Part shown: positions 57,625 through 64,000 of the stretch, one piece after another
Position numbering within the stretch: position 1 is the stretch's first letter
Layout: every line of letters begins with the position of its first letter
Assembly (NCBI RefSeq): GCF_003946605.1
Contig: NZ_RHOQ01000008.1
Coordinates: forward strand, 1-64,000
Length of the DNA: 64,000 nt
Source of the DNA: Companilactobacillus baiquanensis
GTDB taxonomy: Bacteria; Bacillota; Bacilli; Lactobacillales; Lactobacillaceae
Direction: 5' to 3'
Program-made: the position numbers and the translations under genes
Notes under the pieces: model-generated
Databases searched by the model: none
What the model saw: the letters and a program-made list of their open reading frames with translations, nothing else
What the model was told of the DNA's origin: nothing

Positions 57625-58812
57625 TTATTTAGCTCCAGCAAAGATACCATCTAAAGCGTTATTGAACAGTGAACGATCAGTTTGCTCGTCACTACTGATT
57701 TGTAGTCCTGGTCTAAATGATGCTAATAAGAATTCCCAGAATGTTCCTGAAAGTCCTAATTCATCATGATCTGACAATGACAATGTATAGCGAATAGCAT
57801 TCTCATCACCAGACTCAACTTTTTGAACCCACTTAGGTTCACGAAGACTTTCACGACCAATTGCGGCAAATTCAATACCGTTGTCCATAACCTTTTGTGC
57901 GTCGGCTGGTGATTGAATATCTCCAACCCCGATCAATGGAATATCTTTTCCTAAATGTTCTTTGATCGATAAGTTCAATGGCTTATCAACAGATGGATCA
58001 TTGAGTGACTTGCGCCATACATCCCCCATTGAAACATGCAAATAATCAATTGGTTTGTTCTTGATCTCATCAACAAATGCCAAAGTATCTTCTATTGTAA
58101 TACCTGGTTTTTCAACTTCTTCAGGAGATAGACGATAACCTAAAATAAATGGTTTCTTAGCATATTTATCAATAGCCTTTTGTGCCTCATCGATCACAGC
58201 AAATGGAAATGCCATTCTCTTTTCAAGACTTCCACCCCACTTGTCATCACGACGATTACTATGTGGTGAGAAAAATTGTTGAATCAAATATGTATTAGCA
58301 CCATGAATCTCAACACCATCAAATCCTGCTAAAATAGCACGTTTAGTAGCTTGACCAAAGTCCTTAATTGTTTGTTCAACTTCTTCTGCTGTTAAAGCTC
58401 TAGGTTCCTCAGAATTATTTCTCAAAGCTGTCACAGCACTGGCACTAACCGGTTTCTTACCACGAAGTACCGATGTAAATGTCATACGTCCAGCACTAAA
58501 TATTTGTAAAATAGCTTTAGTTCCATCCTTATGAATAGCATCAGCCAAACTAGTTAAACTAGGAATAAATTTATCATCGGCAGCACTTAGTTCACCCTCA
58601 AAGCCCTTGCCTTCATCATTAACATTAGCAACGGCAGTAATAAACATTCCTGCACCACCAGTGTGAATACGATAATATCTAAGCTCATCTCTTGTTACCT
58701 CACCATTTGAAAAGCTCATCATTTCTGTCATTGGTGGTATTACGATTCTATTTTTAACTGTAATACCCTTTTTTTCAAAAGTGTACGGTTCTAAAAATTT
58801 ATATTTTGTCAT
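57625..58812 (-). CDS. NADH-dependent flavin oxidoreductase (Old Yellow Enzyme family)
   Basis: A 395-residue FMN TIM barrel. Features: ITVKNRIVIPPMTEMM, GMFITAVANVNDEGKGFEGELS, DGVEIHGANTYLIQQFFSPHSNRRDDKWGGSLEKRMAFP (His and Asn that bind the substrate carbonyl, and the conserved HSNRR(D)D.WGG motif) and FAAIGRESLREPKWVQ. No C-terminal FeS/NADH domain, so it is the short type. It probably reduces activated C=C bonds of enones or similar. Divergent from the fumarate reductase across a cre-containing promoter region, a pairing suggestive of a shared electron-sink role. Confidence 0.9.
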   Translation of the reverse strand: MTKYKFLEPYTFEKKGITVKNRIVIPPMTEMMSFSNGEVTRDELRYYRIHTGGAGMFITAVANVNDEGKGFEGELSAADDKFIPSLTSLADAIHKDGTKAILQIFSAGRMTFTSVLRGKKPVSASAVTALRNNSEEPRALTAEEVEQTIKDFGQATKRAILAGFDGVEIHGANTYLIQQFFSPHSNRRDDKWGGSLEKRMAFPFAVIDEAQKAIDKYAKKPFILGYRLSPEEVEKPGITIEDTLAFVDEIKNKPIDYLHVSMGDVWRKSLNDPSVDKPLNLSIKEHLGKDIPLIGVGDIQSPADAQKVMDNGIEFAAIGRESLREPKWVQKVESGDENAIRYTLSLSDHDELGLSGTFWEFLLASFRPGLQISSDEQTDRSLFNNALDGIFAGAK

Positions 58813-58889
58813 TCATAACCCCTCCAATTATCTTAATATGATTATAATAACCTAAAATAGATGTATTGTGAAACATTTAATTTGTTTAT

Positions 58890-58926
58890 GGTAAGCGTTC
58901 ACATGTCTGCGGAATAGACTTACAAT
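58890..58926 (+). promoter_or_regulatory. cre-like box over the fumarate reductase promoter
   Basis: GGTAAGCGTTCACA (58890-58903) matches cre TGNAANCGNWNNCA at all but the first base. Its last six bases TTCACA are 17 bases from TACAAT (58921-58926), a plausible -35/-10 pair, so CcpA would block initiation. Confidence 0.6.
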
Positions 58927-58956
58927 ATAAGTAAATTTAATTGAGGGGTGAAATAA

Positions 58957-60753
58957 ATGTTTAAAAATAGATATACCGGTTGGGATGCAACTTATGATGT
59001 AGCTGTTTTAGGCTTTGGCGGTGCTGGTGCAACTGCTGCACGTTTTGCGGCAGATAACGGAGCTAAAGTTTTATTAGTTGATTCCGCTCCTGAAGGTCAT
59101 GAGGGTGGAAATACCCGTTATGCCGGGCAAGTTATTGCTTCTGGTGATGATTTAGATGATTTAAAAAACTATTATAAAGAACTAGCTTATCCACTTTCAT
59201 ATGATAAAGAATTGATGAATAAATACGTTGAGGGGTTATACAAAATACCTGAATATCTAGAAAAGTATTTGAATGTTAAACCTTTTGTAATGGGAAAACA
59301 TCCAGATTCTCCTGTTTCAAAAGCACTTTATTTTATGGCTCATGAATATCCTGAACTAAATGGTGAATCTACTCACGAGCTTGTAGCTGTCCACGAAGGT
59401 GTCGCTGATTCAGCATTATGGAAAAATTTAAGAAAACAAGTACTAGATAGATCCGATAAAATCGACGTTTTCTATGAAACCCCCGCTAAACACCTGATCC
59501 AAGATTACGAAAGTAAAGCTATTATTGGTGTTCAAATTGAACAAAATAACCAACTGCTTGATATTAAAGTTAATAACGGTGTTGTTTTAACTACCGGTGG
59601 ATTTGAAAATAATCCAGAAATGGTTGAAAACTATCTTGGTGAAACTAGTCTTAAACCAATTGGATCACTTTATAATCAAGGTGCTGGGGTAAATATGGCA
59701 CAAGACGTCGGTGCTAAATTATTCAACATGGCTAACTATGAATCTTACGGTATTTTCCATGGTCTCACTCCTAAACCAAAAGATGGCCAAAGAGCACAAT
59801 TTCTACCTTTTGATTGGCCAGAACTACATAGCGGTAGTGTTTTTGTAGTTGGAGATGATGGTACCCGCTACTTTGACGAAAATGAAATTCATAGACATGG
59901 TCATATTAAAGATCACGGTCAGTGGAGAATTCCTAATGCGCAACTACATCCTCACGTTATTTTTGACAATAAAAAATTCAATGAATTAAATAGTGATCAA
60001 AACGCACCATATCCTGAATTTTTAGAAGCAGTAATAAAAGCCGATACACTAGAACAACTAGCTCAAAAAATTGAAGTTGACCCTAATGAATTAAAGAAAA
60101 CAGTCGCCGACTTTGATAAATTTGCTCAGGAAAACCGAGATTACGCTTTTAATAGAGATCCAAAAACTCTAGAAAGTTTTGATGATGGTCCATTTTACGC
60201 ATTGTCATTTGTTCAAGGACTCTTAAATACTGTTGGTGGTCCTGTTCATAATAAAAACGCTGAAGTGCTTGATACTAATAATAAAGTTATTCCAAACTTA
60301 TATGCTGCCGGTGAATTAGGCAGTTTGATGGGAAGAAAATACAATGGCGGTAGTAATCTTGCTGAAGACTTGATCATTGGTCAAATTGCTGGTGAAAATG
60401 CGGCAAAAGAAAAAGATATTGAAGCTGACGCCACAACTTCTGCCAGTAAACATCTCTTAAAAAATAACGAGGGAGATGTCTTTGAAACTGGACCCAATCA
60501 ATATATCGGGAAATCAAATTCCGGTATGGGCAACGAAATAGTCGTCCGTGTCACAATGGATGGTTCAGATATTAAAGATGTCGAAATTTTAAAACAAAGT
60601 GAATCAGAAGACTACGGTGCCAAAGCCGTTAAAATGTTGCCAAAAGAAATCGTTGCCGCTAATTCAACTAATGTCGATGCAATTTCTGGTGCCTCTGTTT
60701 CAAGTGGTGCCATCAAAGAAGCTGTTCAAGACGCCTTAAGAAAAATTAATTAA
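58957..60753 (+). CDS. FAD/FMN-type fumarate reductase (soluble, flavocytochrome c-like)
   Basis: A 598-residue cytosolic enzyme. Residues about 15-480 are the FAD-binding domain (VAVLGFGGAGATAARFAADNGAKVLLVD; GGNTRYAGQ; VLTTGGFENN; YAAGELGSLMGRKYNGGSNLAEDLIIGQ). Residues about 505-598 form an FMN-binding domain (YIGKSNSGMGNEIVVRVTMDG) with the ApbE target motif DAISGAS (Asp574-Ser580). No signal peptide and no haem motif, unlike Shewanella enzymes. It probably uses fumarate, or a related acid, as electron sink. Likely modified by the ApbE at 49964. Carbon-catabolite control is suggested by the cre box. Confidence 0.9.
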   Translation: MFKNRYTGWDATYDVAVLGFGGAGATAARFAADNGAKVLLVDSAPEGHEGGNTRYAGQVIASGDDLDDLKNYYKELAYPLSYDKELMNKYVEGLYKIPEYLEKYLNVKPFVMGKHPDSPVSKALYFMAHEYPELNGESTHELVAVHEGVADSALWKNLRKQVLDRSDKIDVFYETPAKHLIQDYESKAIIGVQIEQNNQLLDIKVNNGVVLTTGGFENNPEMVENYLGETSLKPIGSLYNQGAGVNMAQDVGAKLFNMANYESYGIFHGLTPKPKDGQRAQFLPFDWPELHSGSVFVVGDDGTRYFDENEIHRHGHIKDHGQWRIPNAQLHPHVIFDNKKFNELNSDQNAPYPEFLEAVIKADTLEQLAQKIEVDPNELKKTVADFDKFAQENRDYAFNRDPKTLESFDDGPFYALSFVQGLLNTVGGPVHNKNAEVLDTNNKVIPNLYAAGELGSLMGRKYNGGSNLAEDLIIGQIAGENAAKEKDIEADATTSASKHLLKNNEGDVFETGPNQYIGKSNSGMGNEIVVRVTMDGSDIKDVEILKQSESEDYGAKAVKMLPKEIVAANSTNVDAISGASVSSGAIKEAVQDALRKIN

Positions 60754-60767
60754 TTATTAAATCGAAT

Positions 60768-60802
60768 AAGGAGGTGTGACGAAAGTCACTCCTCTTTTTT
60801 GC
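60768..60802 (+). terminator. Terminator with GTGACGAAAGTCAC core
   Basis: GGAGGTGTGAC-GAAA-GTCACTCCTC then T6, 15 bases after the fumarate reductase stop. Confidence 0.9.
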
Positions 60803-60874
60803 ATTTATCAACCAAAGACGATTAAATTCAACAGTCAAAATGCGCTACAATAATATAACCAGGAGGAACCAATT

Positions 60875-62047
60875 ATGAAACTTCTACACACTGCCGATTG
60901 GCATATTGGACGTACGCTCAACGGCTATTCACTATTAGACGAGCAAAAATATGCTTTCAAACAAATTTTAAAAATTGCTAAAGCTGAAAATGTTGATGGT
61001 ATCGTCGTTGCGGGAGATCTCTATGATCGTGCCATTCCTAGCACTGATGCAATTACTGCTTTAAATGAAATGTTTAAAGAAATCAATATTGATAATAAAC
61101 TACCTATCTATGCTATCTCTGGTAATCATGACGGTGCCAAGAGATTGAACTACGGTCGTGATTGGATGGAATTTAATAATTTTTATATCAATACGCTATT
61201 AGATGAAGCTGTCACACCTGTTGAAACTAAAGATTCTCAATTATTTTTATTGCCATTTTTTGATCCAATGGATGCCCGTGTCTACTATCAAAAACAAGGG
61301 ATGGCTGAAGATAAGGTCAAAAACATTAAAACAATCGGTGATGCAATGTCGTTAGTTTTAGATGACATCTATCAAAATTTTGATCCTAACAAAAAACATC
61401 TATTAATTACTCACTTTGCAATCTCGCCAAGTGCAAAGGATATTGATCTAACCAGTGAAACAACCTCTAAAGTTGGTGGACTAGAAACCTTAAATGCCGC
61501 TCTTTTTGATAAATTCGACTACGTCATGCTCGGACACATTCACACGCATCTTGCTTCACCAAGTAAAACAATGAAATACAGCGGCAGTCCGGTTAAATTT
61601 AATGTCAAAGAAGCCAAAGGTGAAAATGACAAGGGTATTTATATTGTTGATACCGAAAATTTGGAAGAAGATAATTTCAAAGAAATCGTTCCTCATACTG
61701 ATTTGATCGTCTTAAATGAAACTTGGGAAACCTTACTAGATCCCGATTTTTATAAAAAACAACCCGTCAACCAAGACTGGTTTGCCATTAAAATTAAACA
61801 ATTTGATCGAACTAAACATGTTTCAACTAACGTCCGTGCTCAACTGCAAGATATTTATGGAACCGTTGTCGAATTAGACTATGACAATATCGAAAAAAAT
61901 ACTGATACTACTAGTTCGGAAAATATAGATACGATCAGCAATGAAGAAGTTGTCGATCGATTTTTTACATCAATTACTGGCAATCAGTTATCAAAAGAAC
62001 AAGAATCAATTGTTGATGATATTTTTACAGAACTGAGAGGGGAATAA
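60875..62047 (+). CDS. sbcD: DNA exonuclease subunit SbcD
   Basis: A 390-residue Mre11-type nuclease subunit. The metallophosphoesterase motifs are TADWHIGRT (Asp8, His10), VVAGDLYDR, AISGNHDGAKR, LITHF and LGHIHTHL. The C-terminal part (about 290-390) is the capping and SbcC-binding region. With SbcC it cuts DNA hairpins and protein-blocked ends, which is of interest given the many long palindromes in this chromosome. RBS AGGAGGAACCAATT. Followed two bases later by sbcC. Confidence 0.95.
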   Translation: MKLLHTADWHIGRTLNGYSLLDEQKYAFKQILKIAKAENVDGIVVAGDLYDRAIPSTDAITALNEMFKEINIDNKLPIYAISGNHDGAKRLNYGRDWMEFNNFYINTLLDEAVTPVETKDSQLFLLPFFDPMDARVYYQKQGMAEDKVKNIKTIGDAMSLVLDDIYQNFDPNKKHLLITHFAISPSAKDIDLTSETTSKVGGLETLNAALFDKFDYVMLGHIHTHLASPSKTMKYSGSPVKFNVKEAKGENDKGIYIVDTENLEEDNFKEIVPHTDLIVLNETWETLLDPDFYKKQPVNQDWFAIKIKQFDRTKHVSTNVRAQLQDIYGTVVELDYDNIEKNTDTTSSENIDTISNEEVVDRFFTSITGNQLSKEQESIVDDIFTELRGE

Positions 62048-62049
62048 CT

Positions 62050-64000
62050 TTGAAACCAGTCTACTTAGAAATGAATTATTTCGGTCCACATGAACATTCC
62101 ATTATCGATTTTAGACGTTTAGAAGAAGCACCCATTTTTTTAATCGGTGGTGATACAGGTGCTGGTAAATCAACTATTTTCGATGCCATGACCTTTGCCT
62201 TGTTTGGCAGTACGACAAGTGATCGTGACGCCAAAGAAATGCGTAGTCAATTTGCCCCTGATAACCAAAAAACTAGTGTTACTTTTTATTTTGAACAAGG
62301 AAACAATCTTTATAAAATAGAACGTACTCCTGAACAAATGCTTGAAAAAAAGACCAAAAATAAGGGGCTTACTAAGAGAAAAACTACTGCTACTTTAGGA
62401 ATAGTTGAAGAAGTCGGCGGTAACGAAATTCAAAGTATCGCCAATAAACCTCAAGACGTTGGAATTGAAATAACTGATATTTTGAAATTATCAGCTGAAC
62501 AATTCAAAAAAATTATTCTTCTACCACAAAATGATTTTTCAGAATTTTTAAAAGCTAAAACTAGTGATAAAGAATCCATCTTAAAAAAGATCTTTGGTAC
62601 GCAAATTTTTACTGAATTTACCGGCAAACTTAAGGAAAAATACGATACTGCCAAGCAACAAAGTGCTGACTTTGAAACAGAATTGAAAACCCAAATAAAT
62701 TCCTTAAATTTAACTGACGAGGAATTAGAAAATTTAAATCATGAAGCACCTGACCAAAAAATTAAAATCATCAAAGATTTTGTAGATACAAAAAAAGCTC
62801 AAGCAACAAGTGCTCAAGTTGAAGCTGATACTACAAATAAAAATCTCAATGATGCCGATAAAAAATTACAAGATGCTAAAGCTCTGCAAAATAAATTCGA
62901 TCACCTAAATGATCTAAAGAAAAAATATCAAATAAATATCCTTGATAAATCAGCCGATATAACGACTAAATCAAAGCATATCGCAGAACTTGATTGGGCT
63001 GAACAATTCAAAGATACGATCCGTGATTTGAAAAAAACTCAGCAAGAAAACAAACAAAATTTAATCAATAAAAAAAGTATTGACGAAAAATTAAGCTCAA
63101 CCAAAAAACAATACGATCTTGCCACTGAAAAATTAAATGATTTAACCAAACAAAAATCAGAAATTGAGCTCAAAAATAAACGGATCGAAATCCTCTCTAA
63201 TTTAATACCTTCAGTTCGCCAATCTGAAAAAATCAACCAGAATTTATCAGATCTCAAACCACAAATTGAATCTATTAATACTGATTTAAAAAAGCAAACT
63301 GAAATAGCGACTGATTTAACAAAAAAGATTGAAACTAAGCAAAATAATTTGGTTGATAATAGCTTGTTACAAGACCAAAAAGATACATTATTGACTGAAA
63401 AAGAGTCATTCGTAGATACCCTATCCCCGCTTGATAACGATAAGAAAAACTTAATATCAGATTTAGCCAATTCTAAAAAAAAGCATGTAAAATTAAATGC
63501 CGACTTAGAAACTAAACAGACCAATTTAGAAAATGCCAAAAAAGTTTATCAAGAAAAAATCGGTACAAGACAATCTTTGATGATTGCCCAACTACAACAA
63601 GAACTAGTAGACGGAAAACCTTGTGTCGTCTGCGGTTCCACTGAACATCCCAATGTAGTTCATACCGTGGCAGCCAACGAAAAGGATCTAAAACAGTCTA
63701 TTGAAGATGTAGACACTTCACAAAAAAACTACGCTGCAGCCGAACAAGCTCTAAAATCTGCACAAACTAGTCTTGATAATAATGAAAACGATACTTCTAA
63801 AATCAGAGTAGAACTAGAATCAACCACCGCTACTTTAAAAGCAAAATACGAAGAACTAGTATCTAAAGTTTCCACAAAAAATCTTCCTTCTGAATACGAC
63901 CTGCAAAACATAAAAGAATGTTTTGATGAACAAATCCAGGTAATAAATCAAAAAATAGCAGCTTCAGATAAATTAAACAATGAGATAACCGATTTAAAAG
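62050..64000 (+). CDS. sbcC: DNA exonuclease subunit SbcC (3' end beyond the window)
   Basis: At least 650 residues of the Rad50-type ATPase. The start is TTG 62050, with GAGAGGGG in front, two bases after sbcD. Walker A is GGDTGAGKSTIFDAMTFALFG (near residue 34), followed by the ERTPEQ region, the Q-loop segment LLPQNDFSEFLKA, and long coiled coil. The zinc hook CVVCGSTEHP lies near residue 525. The second coil, signature and Walker B lie outside the window. The gene is open to the last base. Confidence 0.95.
   Translation, partial: MKPVYLEMNYFGPHEHSIIDFRRLEEAPIFLIGGDTGAGKSTIFDAMTFALFGSTTSDRDAKEMRSQFAPDNQKTSVTFYFEQGNNLYKIERTPEQMLEKKTKNKGLTKRKTTATLGIVEEVGGNEIQSIANKPQDVGIEITDILKLSAEQFKKIILLPQNDFSEFLKAKTSDKESILKKIFGTQIFTEFTGKLKEKYDTAKQQSADFETELKTQINSLNLTDEELENLNHEAPDQKIKIIKDFVDTKKAQATSAQVEADTTNKNLNDADKKLQDAKALQNKFDHLNDLKKKYQINILDKSADITTKSKHIAELDWAEQFKDTIRDLKKTQQENKQNLINKKSIDEKLSSTKKQYDLATEKLNDLTKQKSEIELKNKRIEILSNLIPSVRQSEKINQNLSDLKPQIESINTDLKKQTEIATDLTKKIETKQNNLVDNSLLQDQKDTLLTEKESFVDTLSPLDNDKKNLISDLANSKKKHVKLNADLETKQTNLENAKKVYQEKIGTRQSLMIAQLQQELVDGKPCVVCGSTEHPNVVHTVAANEKDLKQSIEDVDTSQKNYAAAEQALKSAQTSLDNNENDTSKIRVELESTTATLKAKYEELVSKVSTKNLPSEYDLQNIKECFDEQIQVINQKIAASDKLNNEITDLK

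Noticed and set aside
11085-60802. Repeated GTGACGAAAGTCAC units as a possible CRISPR-like or spaced repeat
   Set aside because: The copies are tens of kilobases apart, each sits in a terminator hairpin, and there are no regularly spaced spacers or cas genes.
63039-63911. Minus-strand open frames opposite sbcC (63039-63539, 63729-63911)
   Set aside because: They are Ser/Phe/Leu/Cys-rich translations of the Lys/Asp/Glu-rich coiled coil on the other strand, a known composition artefact.

Overview
The window looks like a chromosomal segment of a low-GC Firmicute of the Lactobacillaceae. Supporting signs are the AT-rich sequence, strong GGAGG-type ribosome binding sites, frequent TTG starts, CcpA-type cre boxes, a T-box leader, a preQ1-II riboswitch (a class typical of Lactobacillales), a TnpB fragment of the lactobacillar IS200/IS605 type, and enzymes common in lactobacilli (C69 dipeptidase, sdaAB/sdaAA, AsnA, LCP and LTA-synthase-like cell-wall proteins). 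Companilactobacillus is a plausible genus, but that is an impression and no 16S or core marker is present to confirm it. I see no rRNA, tRNA, CRISPR array or intact mobile element.

Layout. 0-8.5 kb: TnpB remnant, two small membrane proteins, an ArsB/NhaD-like permease, a SnoaL-like and a ClbS-like protein, serine dehydratase, C69 dipeptidase, lipoate ligase and a LOG-family protein. 8.6-16.6 kb: drug-type ABC exporter with a divergent MarR regulator and operator cluster, P-type ATPase, M20 peptidase, LCP protein. 16.7-21.5 kb: thioredoxin and a CsoR-family repressor that share TACCC-N4-GGGTA operators, RlmA-type methyltransferase, two tandem VIT/CCC1 transporters divergent from PerR, and an XRE regulator. 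21.6-26.2 kb: sugar-related genes (cre-controlled TIM-barrel isomerase, TetR plus aldo/keto reductase, GRP sugar transporter, KDG kinase). 26.3-34 kb: a metal-homeostasis island with two paralogous metal-binding lipoproteins, a Fur/Zur-type regulator, Zur-like boxes, a CBS-HTH regulator, a 36-residue basic peptide, ferrochelatase and MntH. 34-46 kb: MalY/PatB lyase, ArsP-type permease, aldo/keto reductase, LTA-synthase-like protein, VTT protein, preQ1-II/QueT, a Tad2-like (DUF2829) protein coupled to an SDR, and a TetR-regulated ABC exporter. 46-58 kb: asnB, cyclophilin, bacteriocin-immunity-like protein, a PAS protein with two flavinylation motifs overlapping apbE, MscS, CPBP and matrixin proteases, MocR/LysE, T-box/asnA. 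57.6-64 kb: Old Yellow Enzyme, divergent FMN-binding fumarate reductase, sbcD and the start of sbcC.

The most unusual structure is not in the genes. Two families of long imperfect palindromes (repeat A, five copies; repeat B, four copies) sit directly after stop codons, always in the same polarity relative to the gene they follow. Arm differences between copies are matched by compensating changes, and some copies supply the last codons or the stop of the gene. Their hairpin cores also occur as free-standing terminators. A second notable unit is the PAS-ApbE gene pair, which together with the FMN-motif fumarate reductase suggests a cytosolic flavinylation system.
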